From Rhizopus arrhizus (lineage: Eukaryota; Mucoromycota; Mucoromycetes; Mucorales; Rhizopodaceae): DNA of 64,000 nt. The stretch covers positions 124,001 to 188,000 of the forward strand of contig JAKZZE010000014.1 in assembly GCA_024220505.1 (NCBI GenBank). The letters are read 5' to 3'. The stretch's first letter is position 1, and each line of letters starts with the position of its first letter. A program made the translations under genes and the position numbers. Shown here piece by piece: positions 1 to 11,003 of the stretch. The notes below the pieces were generated by a model, which was not told the DNA's origin, searched no databases, and saw nothing but the letters and a program-made list of their open reading frames with translations.

Positions 1-308
1 TTAAAGGAGTGGAATTACTTACGACCGAATAATAGAGAAAATACTGTAATAAATCTTTGTAAAGCATTCACTACTCTGATTTCTTATAAATTGAATATGA
101 GTCATGTTTAAAGTATGTTGGGATACGACACTTGCATAAAAAAACCGCAGATTCAACATGTAATTACCAAATGAATATTAAAGAAAGGCATTTTATAATT
201 TAAGATACAGTTTAAAATTTATTTATTTTTATAAAAGGTAGTCAACGTCTGCAATACTCCTTTTTGACTTCAATTATTGCTTGGCTTTTTTCATACTCCT
301 TCTAGATG

Positions 309-472
309 TTCAGGTCATCTATAAGTATAATAACATAACCTTTTCGTTTGTCTTTTTGTATGTCTGTTACAAGTTATCTTTTTACTCTGGAAACTTCTCT
401 TTGATTTGAATAGCACTATTTTACTCCTTGCTTCAATTATGTGGAAGACTATCAATGCTTCTGATATAATCT
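309..472. repeat. dispersed repeat, copy A (pair with 38677-38848)
   Basis: This segment aligns by eye with 38677-38848 in the same orientation. Shared blocks include TTTTGTATGTCTGT, TTATCTTTT and TTTCAATTATGTG-like stretches in the same order and spacing. The flanks on both sides stop matching. No terminal repeats or target duplication were identified, so the element class is unknown. Confidence 0.6.
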
Positions 473-829
473 TCAAATGTATTTTTGAATAAAGTAACAA
501 AAACTGAAATTGCATATAATAGAGCGATACGAAAATTAGATGAAGGTCTACGTTTATTAGATACTATTGTACTTTTTAGAAACAAGCAACTTTTCAATAG
601 ATGATTTATAGAGATGAAAAATATATTGGTTTTGAAGATTTATTGATAGCAAAATATTGATGAATAGCGAAGAACCAAGCAGTTGAATAGCAACCTTTTT
701 GTAAATAGTCTCTTTGGAAAGTATAGTTTGTTTTTTGTTTGTTTTTGTTTGGTTATGTTTTGATTTTTTTTAGAAATAATAATAAAGAATCACCCTTGAA
801 TTACTCTTATAAACACTTTTTCAAGTCTA

Positions 830-1110
830 TAGGATATGAGTGGTACCCTGAAGGGCGTTCCGTTCACTGTCAGGTTCTAAGTCTATGTCTGGAATGTTCT
901 GCGAAAGATATACCCTATTTCTAGGGATCACCCTCTCTCAAGCAAAGCGTGACCGGGTCTGTTACTTCGCTCGTTGTAGATTCAGATGTCAAGGCATCTT
1001 CCGTCTAGCACTAGGATGAACAGAGCGGGTATTACTTTTACTTGAGTTCGCATTCCTCCTTAGAGCTTACAAGTTCCAGCAGATCATCGTCCCATCCTGC
1101 CACAGATTTT
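830..1110. other. GC-richer island of unknown nature
   Basis: Base composition is clearly less AT-biased than the surrounding DNA. No long reading frame, splice structure or tRNA fold was seen. It abuts the purine-rich tract that follows, so the two may be parts of one degraded element, for example an LTR plus leader (inference). Confidence 0.35.
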
Positions 1111-1880
1111 AGAAGCATAGCAAAGAGGTCATTAAGAGATAGAAAGAGAAGAGATTACAAAGATAATAAAGAGACTACCAAAAGAGAGCTTTTACAGGAA
1201 AGGATTGCTACCAAGTGAGCCATACAGACATAAAAACAAGTACAAGAGCAGCCTTAAAGAAAAACCATTTATATTGGCACAGGAGAGAATAAACTATTAA
1301 ACTAGGAGAACAAGTTAATAAAAAGGATAATCCTACTATGAACATTACTTTTTAGCCAAAGAGGCAGCAAAAAGGATGTTCTTGACCAAGACTAACAAAG
1401 ATAGACAGAGTAAGCTATTTCAAGAGTGTTAATAAAATAATTATAAAGTACAAAAGAAAATTTTTTACCATTTTATGAGGCCAAGATATGATTTCTTTTT
1501 TAACCATTGAAACCAATGGAATGACGCGTTTAACATTGAATGAAACCAAAAGGGACCATAGAACGATAAACAAAAGAGAGCACACCAACTTTTGATGTTA
1601 ACTGAGACCATATAAAGAGGCAGAGAATAGATGTATTATGTGGGCCATATATTTTTAACGTTGGTTAAAGACCAAGTTGATAGAAGATAAGAGATTTTAA
1701 GAGGTCAAAGAGAGAGAGAGAAACATCTTTGAAGCACAAAAGTAGCAAAGCATTTGTTTGAGAAGAAGTGTGTCCTTGACAAAAGGCCATAAAAGCCAAG
1801 TTTATAATTGAAAAGACGAAGTATTTAGGCCATCAGTTTTAGAGAAGATTGATTGTTTCATGAAGAAAGAAAGAAAAAGT
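1110..1880. other. purine-rich tract with scattered GGCCA/GACCA words
   Basis: The plus strand is dominated by A and G with long runs such as AGAAAGAGAAGAGATTAC. Words like GACCA, GGCCA and AACCA recur every few tens of bases. No reading frame explains the strand bias. Confidence 0.4.
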
Positions 1881-4449
1881 TTTTGGCAAAAAGAATTCTT
1901 TAAATATTTTTTTTTTACATTCTTGTTGAGTCATTTTCCTTTTTTTTTTTTTTTTCTTAGATTTCTATAAAACTTTAAAAAACTTGTTTATCCATAAAGG
2001 GACGGTAAACAAAGGGAAAAAGTCACTCTAAACTAATGAGTAAACAAATGCAAAAAAAATCGTTTAGCCACAACCATTAGTATTCATTATACACAATATT
2101 CTATCATTTATAGCTTAGAATAATAACTTTTTCATTTTTGAACGAATTTTATATTTTAGTAGGCAAAACAGTTGCTTTTTTAATTTATTTGTACAACCGT
2201 TTTCTGCATAAAATTCCTAAGATTTAAAGATCCTCAACCTCTTTTTTTTTTAAATTCACAAGTATAATTTAAAAAAAACGCCACTTACTTTTCTTACATT
2301 CAAGCCATAATTCGTATAATAAGTCTTCTTTTACTTGCTTTGCTTTGCTATAAAAATATGCTTTATTTTTAATTTGTTTGATTAATAAACAGTGAACAAG
2401 TATATTTCGAATTGCGTGTGTAACAATTTCCATGAGAAAAAGTCTTAATCTGCCCCCTATTGTTCAGAACACATAAATAAATATTGCTTTTCAAGTGCGT
2501 TTTTGTTGTGCTTTTAATTAATGACTATTTTATTATAGAAATGTATAATTGATTTTTTTTAGGAAATCAATAATTAATCAGCGGCTTATATTATTATTTA
2601 GGACTTGTAAAAGATACTACATAAGAATTATGTAAACAATATTAATAGGCAAATCCTTTAGCTTTTATAGAAAAGATGATTTAATGAACATGAATAATTT
2701 ATAAAAAATATGTTTGATCTATTGAGCATAGTGATTATTGTAGCTTAGTTGACATCACGTTCCAATACTAACAAGAACTACTAACATTCCGCCAAAGTTA
2801 AAGTTATGTCTATGTTCCATCATTATATCTAATCAATATATACTTTTCCCATACGGCTTACCATATTTAAACTTTTCGTTAATCCAGCGCCCAATTTCTC
2901 TTTTTAGTGAATGGTAGCCTTAGAAAGATGGCTTGATAAGCTGACTGATAATCAAGAAAATGCATCTATGATGACGCAAGCTATGGTCATCCTTTTTAAA
3001 AATACATTTTTTAATATTTATGGCAAACTTATGGAAAGGCTACTTCTTTTCTTAATCTTAAAAACGAATTACAGCAATTAGTTCATAACATATTCTCGCA
3101 AAAACTAAGCGTTATGTTGAACACGATTAATTGCGTAAAGCACACTATAAGTTGGCATTAAACTCCCACATGATTGCAGATAAATAAACAAAGCAATTCA
3201 CTAACATATTTGTTATCAAATAAATCAACAAAGCATTGAATTAAGATTATTTATTTTTGAATTTGCGCTTTTTCTCAAACAAATTTAGTTTTTCGTACTG
3301 TTTTTTAAATCTAAATCTATTATGTATTTACATTCTTCTTATATGGCTTGTTCTTCGATTCGTTGAGTAATGATTCTGTTCTTTGTAAGGCGTGTCTTCC
3401 GCACTCTTGATTTGGTTTTTGAACAGTATTATTCAATGGGACTCAAAAGAAACGAGTATGATGCTTAGAATAAAGCCGTGCAGAACATCTGTTGTTTGAA
3501 GAAGAAAGGCATTATTGGTGGCAATACACCAATTAATTAACCAAAACTTTTATAGGAAATACCCTTTCTTGTATAGTAGACATAAAGATCTTCTTTATTA
3601 GACTAGCGAGAATGTCTACCAAGTCTATGGAGACCGTTCACGGCAAAAGCCAACTACCCTGCCTTACGAAGTTCTTCAGCATGATCTTGGCTAGCGTAGA
3701 GCCATACAACTCATACGAAACCGTGTTTGTTTATGAATGAAAGGCACTTATTAATAAGTGTGCTTTCGTGTGCAACTGATTACTTTTCTATTTAACTGAT
3801 TGCATGTAATTCTTTCAGCAGAGAGAGAAACACCACGAGTGCCTGGGATTGGCGTTTCAAAAAATATTTTGCTCATGTCACTCGGGTTAAAATAAGAGAC
3901 GGAACTTGATTAAAATACTTGCCTATTATTGGCTGATAAATACACAGATAAAACTCTTAATAAAAGAATTGTTTTTTTTTTAAGTGTAAAGATTGCTTAT
4001 TTTATTTATGAAAACGTTTTATATTTATATCTTTCTAATGCGCAACTACTAAAATATTCTGGCATCTTTCAGGTACTGGACACTTCTAGTAATAGTCAGA
4101 GCTTCTAATAGTTAACTAATCAGAAGGGAGCCAGATTTTACTTTGCATAGTGTAGATTTATGCCAAATGCGGAAAAAATGACAGAACCTGACTCTAGGAA
4201 TAACCTGTCCTGGAATGATGGTATGGCTCATGGCCATAAAGCCAAAGTAGCCACACCTATACAGCGTCGTGATGTCACCAATGACTCTCGCGGGTTTACC
4301 ATATCTAAAATAATTTATGATTCCCGACATTTCTCGTCTTCTTCTAGCGCAAAAAAACCAATCAATTGTACAATAAACTCTGACTCCTGGCTCGATTTTA
4401 CTCTCTTTTCTGACATCTTTATTCGATCATTACACCCAGGCATACAAAT

Positions 4450-5340
4450 GTAACGAAGATCAAATCGGAGCAGTACATGGCTTCCGCAACATTAGCAAAT
4501 ATGGTCATCGTCAAAACCATAAGAAACTTTTGATCGAAACTAAATTCTGAGAAGCTGTAGCTACGAACAAAGCGATCAATTTAGGCATTACCCAAAAAAT
4601 ATAGTGATCAAAGCAGCTCCGCCTAAAAAGAGGCAAGTGCAAATTGATTAGAACCTTGATAGACTTAAAAGAACTGCTTTATCCCTGCTTTAAATAGTGT
4701 ATTATTTATACGTTTCAATTGTTGAATGGTTTGTTCTTGATTAAAACTGAGCATGATGTTAAGAACTAATCAGGTGTTTGGGATAAGCGATCATTGCTAT
4801 AACCCACAGACCAAGGCTTACCCTTGGTGTTGAGATTGATAGAGAACATAACCTAAAAATGAAAACCTACAAAAAGAAAAATAGAAAGTCTGCTAGAAAT
4901 TGTATAAGATTTATTATTATCAAAATCAGATGTCGTTTTCTAGTTATTAAATATCAAGGAATTTATATAATAAGGTCGGGTAAACTAATTCTATCGTCTG
5001 TGCATATCAGAAGGAAGCTGCATCAGTTCATGTTGATTAGGAACACTGTGTCAATGGACATGTCGTGGATATATAGCCTTTTCAGCCAATCATGTTCCAA
5101 GCATGATTGACCCTATCATCATTAAAAGAGGATATAAACCAATGCAAATTCCTCCTTACTCACCTGAGTTTAATCCCATTGGGCAGCTTTGGGCAATCTT
5201 GAAGAGTAAAGTAAATCCAACAAGTTCAGTGATGTGGCAACTCTCAATTCAAGAACTATTGTAGCAAGTGAAGCTATACCAGTAAAAAATTTCAGCGTTT
5301 CCTTCAGCATTCCGTAAGCCAATTTGACATTTTTTTAAAT
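4450..5340 (+). pseudogene. relic of a Tc1/mariner (IS630-type) transposase
   Basis: Around 5098-5220 a frame reads through IIIKRGYKPMQIPPYSPEFN and continues PIGQLWAILKSKV. This is the hallmark segment of Tc1/mariner DDE transposases, where PPYSP-x-NPIE carries the third catalytic acid. Here the expected glutamate is a glycine (NPIG), so the catalytic triad is lost. Upstream, FSANHVPSMI matches the region following the second catalytic aspartate, which is itself no longer readable. Stops and frame changes interrupt the rest, and no terminal inverted repeats were found. It differs clearly from the complete transposase at 43323-44711, so it is an older and distinct lineage. Extent upstream of 5050 is a guess. 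Confidence 0.7.
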
Positions 5341-5535
5341 AAACCACCTATTTATATAATTAAATACTTTGATATGTCTATTTTCTATTTGACTAATTGC
5401 ACCTAATCAAAAGTACTTCAACCATATTCAAAAAAGCAATCAAATTTTGTCTAAAGTCCGACCACCTTTTTCAAAAGTGTCCAAGTGACGGTGGAACAAC
5501 TGTACGTTCTTTCTTACAATTTTTTATTTATCAAA

Positions 5536-6724
5536 ATGGAAATAAACGAAATTGAAAAAAAGATTTATGATGCCAAATTACGTTTGAGGGGGTGGGAAAA
5601 GAAATTTAATAAAAAACATGGCCGCCAACCTACCGTTGAAGATATTAATAAACGTCCTGATGTTGGTAAATAATGCTAGAACTATTTAAAAAATATTACT
5701 TTTCTTACTGATTGAACAAAAATAGCAATCCATTACAAAGATTATAATAAACTTAAGAAACAACTAAAGGAAATGACTGATGCAGACTCCCAGTCTCAAC
5801 CACAATCACCTTGTGTAAGCTTAGGCTCCCAACCCGCCTCACCTGCTTCTAGTGGAAGCAGCAGAATTTTGTTTCCAGAGGCTACTAAAGCTGGGCGTCC
5901 CCCACCACCACCATTAAACAGGCAGTATACTAAAGAAGAGGCCTTTTGGCTTAATCTGCCAACACCAAGTAGTAATCAACGTGCTAGTACACAAGATTCT
6001 ACTGGAGGCTCTAGTCAAGAAGCTCCAAAGAAAAGAACATTAATTCTTGCCAAAGCAGACTTTTCTAAACGTAAAAAGAGAAAGGCTGATGATGATGAGC
6101 AGAAGAAGCCTGCCAATAAGCCCAAAAAACCTAAAGAAAGATTCCGTGGAGAAATAACACCTTATCAGGGCAAGATACTGGAAGAAAAAAAATGGGAGAA
6201 AGAGGAATTAGAAGACATGAAAAATACACAATTATTCAATTTGACGAAAGCCAATTTCACCGTCCAAGATTACACGTGTTTGAGTGGGACGAGCCTGATT
6301 TTTGTATTGGTTCAGGCAAATTTGGCGATGAGTTTGATGCTGGTATTCCTTCCAAAAAAGAAAGACTTTATGAAAAAATTAAAAAGGGTACATTGGGTGC
6401 AGCCACTGAAGAAAATAAATTGTTAGAAAAGAATCTTTTGGATCAACTAGAGCAATTTGCAAAAGAAAAAGGCATAATTAAGCCCAAGGTAAATATGTAG
6501 ATTTTATTGCTCATAACACATTAATCATCCTTCGTGGTATTAGTCAGTGACACTGGAAACTTCTCCTAAGCTAATTGATGAAGACATTCACAAAGCGGTT
6601 GAATATAAAAAGAAGCCAATTCAAAAGAGAAGAACTAGAAAAACGAAAAGTAAGTCTTTTATAATTAAGTATATTTAAATTTTAAATTTTATTCTTCTTT
6701 TTTACAGTTAGATTTGTTGAATAA
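5536..6724 (+). CDS. SLD2: Sld2/RecQL4-N-type DNA replication initiation protein
   Basis: Sld2 is phosphorylated by CDK, binds Dpb11 and helps assemble the CMG helicase at origins. The N-terminus shows the family signature, a short amphipathic segment with LRLRGWEKKFNKKHGRQPT, then DI-NKRPDV and, after splicing, AIHYKDYNKLKK. A Ser/Thr/Pro-rich, disordered and then very basic stretch follows, as in fungal Sld2. Proposed exons: 5536-5665, 5726-6488, 6544-6649 and 6708-6724; introns 1, 2 and 3 are 60, 55 and 58 bp with GT-AG ends. ATG 5536 is chosen over 5485 because the conserved helix starts just after it. The reading frame must change once between about 6100 and 6420, and no clean intron explains that. 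The downstream frame (IGSGKFGDEFDAGIPSKKER onward) then runs to the next donor. Family call good, middle structure unresolved. Confidence 0.7.
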
Positions 6725-7132
6725 CTGGTTCTTTCTATTTATATTTTATTTATTTCTGGAATGATGTCTAATTCTTGTATGCATGTATATACTTATTATT
6801 GGTAATAATTGATTGAAGAGTGATACTCTCTACAGTTAGCTTCATGACTTATATACTTTTAATTTGACCCCCTTCTTTTATTTTACTCAATCTACCAAAA
6901 ATACCTAGATTTCTCACACACCAAGCAAAAGTCTAGGGTAGAATATAAAAATTGAATGAGCCAACATCAATAGGAAAACCCATGAATAAAAAATCAATAA
7001 ATCAATTTGCCCAGAATACAAGCAAGAGTTTCTTGAGTTGACTACTGTTTTTTGGCTGTGACCGTTTCTTGGCTCATTTATTATACTGCTTTTGTTTTTC
7101 TTTTTTTTTTTTATAAAGAATAAATCAAAATA
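6725..7132. other. intergenic SLD2-CDS1
   Basis: About 400 bp, AT-rich, containing the presumed SLD2 3' end and CDS1 promoter. A T-rich tract sits just before the CDS1 start. No other feature was recognised. Confidence 0.6.
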
Positions 7133-8709
7133 ATGGCGCGGCGAAGAGGAAACCATTCAAATCAACAAGCAAAAACAAATGAAGCAAAAGTGCCAAAAGG
7201 AATAGAAGATCAAGTAACTACTTTTTTAGCTGCTGAAGTACCGAGCAAAAAGTGGCGGAACTGGTGGATTAGAACAATAACAACTTTGATTATGATAAGC
7301 ATGTTTTTTGTTATTCTTGCTTCTGGATACATTTGGTCTATTATTATGGTTATGATTATTACGGTCTTAGTTTATAGAGAAGTCATTGATATCGCTTCTG
7401 CAAAAGGTGACTTGCGTTGGTATAAAACGATGAGTTGGTAAAGTATTATAATTCTTTTGCATATAAATATTTAAATATAATTGTTATAGGTATTATCTTA
7501 TTGTTACAGAATACTTTTTATATGGAGAATCTGTTATATACTACTTCAAAGAAATTGTTATGGTTGACGCATTCTTACTGCCTTTTACTACACATCATCG
7601 TTTTATTAGTTTTACATTATACGTCATTGGTACTTGAACATGATATCACTTTTTCTTAGCTTTGAGACTCAATCTTTCTATCATTAGGCTTTGTATTTTT
7701 TGTCATGAATTTAAAGAAGGGACAATATCGACAGCAGATGTCGCAGTTTGGTTGGACTCATATGGCCATTTTCCTTATTGTCTTTCAAGCACATTTTATT
7801 GTAGATAACATTTTGGAAGGATTAATTTGGTTTGTTATGCCAGCTGCTCTTGTGGTTTGTAATGACATTTTTGCATACATTTGTGGATTTTTCTGGGGCA
7901 AAACACCGCTTATCCAACTCAGTCCGAAAAAAACAGTGGAAGGATTTGTCGGTGGATTGATATTTACGCTTATTTTTGGGTTTTTGGTAAGAAAGAAAAA
8001 GGCAGAGAAAAGAGGAGACAACTCATCAATGGTTACTTTTGTAGATCACAACTGCACTTATGAGATTTGATTACATTGTATGCCCAGTCCAAGATCTTGG
8101 TGCTTCTGCATGGTCTGATATTTCCTGTGAGCCCAAGAACCCAGTATTTACTGCTGCTGCATGGCGGCTACCTTCATTGATACGATATGTTATTAAATAC
8201 TTGGTATATGTTTATGAATATATAATGTTTAATTATTAATCAATTAAAATAGTTTCTTTGTGATATTTCTGAAGTTTATATTGCACCTATTCAATTACAT
8301 ACAATCGTTATGGCTTGTTTTGCTTCACTTATTGCACCATTCGGAGGTTTTTTTGCTAGCGCAGTTAAAAGAGCATTTAAAATCAAAGATTTTGGTCACA
8401 GTATTCCTGGTCATGGAGGTTTAACAGACAGAATGGATTGCCAGTTTTTAATGGGTTTGTTCGCGTTTATGTATTACCACAGTTTTATTAAGGTACAAAA
8501 TACATGTATAATAGTAAGCAGGCTTTTAACTATTATTGTAGATGTATAATGTATCTGTTGGCACAATTCTAGCATTGATCATAAATAACTTGTCATCTAA
8601 AGAACAATTGGAATTATTGGAAAGATTACAAACATACTTGATAAATCAAGATCATTTAGCCAGTCAAATCGACTCTGTTATTTCTAAAGCACAAAACTTA
8701 TTAACATAA
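7133..8709 (+). CDS. CDS1: phosphatidate cytidylyltransferase (CDP-diacylglycerol synthase)
   Basis: It converts phosphatidic acid and CTP to CDP-diacylglycerol, the precursor of phosphatidylinositol and phosphatidylserine, in the ER membrane. Six exons: 7133-7437, 7490-7629, 7688-7986, 8045-8203, 8253-8492 and 8542-8709. All introns are GT-AG, 49-58 bp. They join in frame to 436 residues, close to the usual fungal size. Visible features: several hydrophobic membrane segments, [16 protein letters not shown] typical of the family, [26 protein letters not shown], and the CTP-transferase signature [10 protein letters not shown]...HGGLTDRMD near residue 360. The gene is convergent with SPT2; the stop codons are 63 bp apart, so the 3' UTRs must overlap or be very short. 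Nothing is unusual in the protein. Confidence 0.95.
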
Positions 8710-8772
8710 TAATCTTGCTTATATATACATTGCTTTATTTTTTTTATAATAAAAAGGAAAATTACTTAATCA

Positions 8773-10221
8773 TTATGCAGAGGTTTTCTTTCTCTTCTTT
8801 AATCTTTCTAATTCCTTTTGTTCCTCAATCAAATCTTCTCGTTTAGCAAGTCGTTCACTAATATTAAAATTAACAAAATGAATTTTTTACTTTTATTTTA
8901 TTTTTTTACCTTCTCTTTTCTTCCCTCAACACTTCGCTTGCATTAGCTTCCATATCATCATCAGAATATATGGGTTCATTAGCATACCTGTAGGAAAAAA
9001 CATACATGTTAGATGAGCACAACATTTCATAATACTTTCTTCTCTTACTTGCTTCTGTCGTAACGAAATATTTTGCTGATTTCATCAGAGTAGCTATTTT
9101 TACGTGGCCCTCTGTAATATCTATCACTATCATCGTCATCATCAACTATAAATGAAGCAAGTTCATCATCTAGCTCTTCTTCTTCTCTGTATCTTTTTGG
9201 TACTGGCATTCTACTCGTACTTCTATCCAATGATCTACCAGTGAATGGCATACGGGGTATAGATGAGGGGAGAGGACGGCGAGTGACCTCTGGTTTTCTA
9301 ATAGGAATACGAGCAGGAGGAGATAAAGGTCGTTTACGATTTGAGATGTCTGATGATGTTGACTGGTATCTTTGTGTTGGTTTTTTATTGACCATTAATC
9401 TTGGATCCTTCTTACGTTCATCTTCATCATCTGAATAAATTCCCTTCGCATGCCTCAATTCTCTTTGTAATTCTACAATTGAACGCTTGTCTTTCTTTTG
9501 ACCAATCACTTTCTTCGGCGGTTCTGAAACCATTAATTTGGCTCGCTCTCTTACTGACAAAGTGCTATTATCTCGGCCATCATATAAACTTTTAGTTTCT
9601 GGTCTTTTTGAACGATGATAAAGATTAGGAGTACTTGTAGATGCTTTAGGTGCAGTTACTCCTGTGGATGGTTTTTTTGTAACTTGATGCGATTGCTGTT
9701 GATTGTCTTTTTTAATTGTTGATTGTTCTTTTGCTTTTTTCATTAGATCTTCAAATGACATATGCACTGGTTTCTGCTAGTTTTAAATAAGTTAGATGAA
9801 ACAAAAGTATAATATTTACATGTTTTACCTTTTTTTCGGATAAATTAGGTAGTTGTGTATCAGAATTTCTTGGTACTGAACGTGATTTTGTCATTTTTTC
9901 TGTTCGTTTCTGTTGTTTCTTTTGTTCGACAAGCTGTTTTTGTCTTTTTTCTTGTATCTCACGCTTTCTTGCTAAAAGCTCTTGAGCTTCTCTCTTTTCT
10001 TTTAGCACACGTTCTTCCCTTCGTCTCTTTTCCTCATCTTCACGTCTTTTTTGCCTTGCTTTTTCTAATAGGGCAGCATCTTGTTGTTTAGCCACCATAG
10101 TAGCTTGTGCCATCAACTGATCAAAACTCAACACACTAGAACCGCTCTATATGATAGGCTTATTTAATTCATTTCATAATATCTTACTATTAAATAAAGT
10201 ATTTACCTTTAGCATTCCCAT
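8773..10221 (-). CDS. SPT2: SPT2 chromatin protein (histone H3-H4 chaperone)
   Basis: SPT2 acts in transcription-coupled chromatin maintenance and binds H3-H4 through its conserved C-terminus. Five exons on the minus strand: 10221-10207, 10146-9829, 9776-9049, 8987-8910 and 8857-8773. The introns are 52-61 bp, and the sum is exactly 407 codons plus stop. Exon 1 codes only MGMLK. It is supported by a good GTAAAT donor and by the frame continuing into SFDQLMAQA. The N-terminal third is a highly charged Lys/Arg/Glu coiled coil. The middle is Ser/Pro/Lys-rich and disordered with two SFxxLM motifs. The C-terminus has an acidic stretch (VDDDDDSDRY), then the SPT2 domain with YSDDDMEANASEVLREEKR and a final basic helix. 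It shares a 780-bp divergent promoter region with eEF3. Confidence 0.85.
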
Positions 10222-10448
10222 GCAGAAAGTATAAAAGGAAAAGAAAAGGAAAGAAAAATTGAATAAAAAACTGCTCATGATTTCCCCATAAAGTAAATAA
10301 GAAAAATTTACGTCACGATAATGAGCCAATGAGGGAATAGTATTACTATCGTTCTATACACACATACATTATTTTCTTATATTTGCTATTTTATGTACAC
10401 ACAAATTGTATAATATAATGAGTTACAGCTCTGGATAAATTTTTATAT

Positions 10449-10487
<39 letters not shown>

Positions 10488-11003
10488 AGTGTGCACCTTT
10501 TTTGCAATTTGTTATCCGTTTCCGCAGTTTTTTAACACCTCCTTTTTTTTTGCTCATTTAAGAAACCGACTTTTGTGATCCGTGGCTTATAAACAAAATA
10601 AAGAAAAAGACAAACAAACCTCCTTATTTTATTTACTGACATCATTTAATACAAATAGAAATAATAAACAATTTGCTATCAGAATAGTAAGAGAAAATAA
10701 TGAATACTTACAGAAGATCATAAAATTATGTATTTTAAATTGAGTATATGCACTATTGTTTCAATTATGGAATCCGAATAAAAATTCTGAGTGGTGATAC
10801 TTTTTTTACTTTCCGGTTCATTTTTTGTATATTTTGTATTGTAAATTATTCCAAAAAACTTTTTTCGGAGTTTGGAGTAAAAGTTGATAAATAAAATCTT
10901 TTTCCTCTTTTTTTTTTATTACTTACTCTTTTTTCTTTTTGGGAACTTCTTCATTTTTTTTTTTCGCTCTATCCCTTCTCTACAGAAAAACAAATTAAAA
11001 AAG
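10222..11003. promoter_or_regulatory. divergent promoter region SPT2/eEF3
   Basis: It contains a 37-nt T homopolymer (10450-10486), a common nucleosome-excluding promoter feature. Just before the eEF3 start lies a pyrimidine tract ending CTCTACAG at 10978-10985, which looks like a 3' splice site. A 5'-UTR intron in eEF3, with a donor such as GTAAAAG near 10877, is therefore possible but not proven. Confidence 0.45.
10450..10486. repeat. T37 homopolymer
   Basis: Uninterrupted run of T in the divergent SPT2/eEF3 promoter. Confidence 0.95.

Larger units (their letters stand above)
1..4100. other. gene-poor AT-rich region with relic DNA
   Basis: No gene with a convincing reading frame or splice structure was found here on either strand. 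The stretch is mostly AT-rich. Exceptions are listed separately: a dispersed repeat copy near the start, a GC-richer island followed by a purine-rich tract, and coding-like fragments around 3380-3900 that are broken by stops in all frames. A short open stretch starting with ATG at about 3613 reads roughly 40 codons before a stop and matches nothing I recognise. The region looks like decayed transposable-element DNA (inference). Confidence 0.6.
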
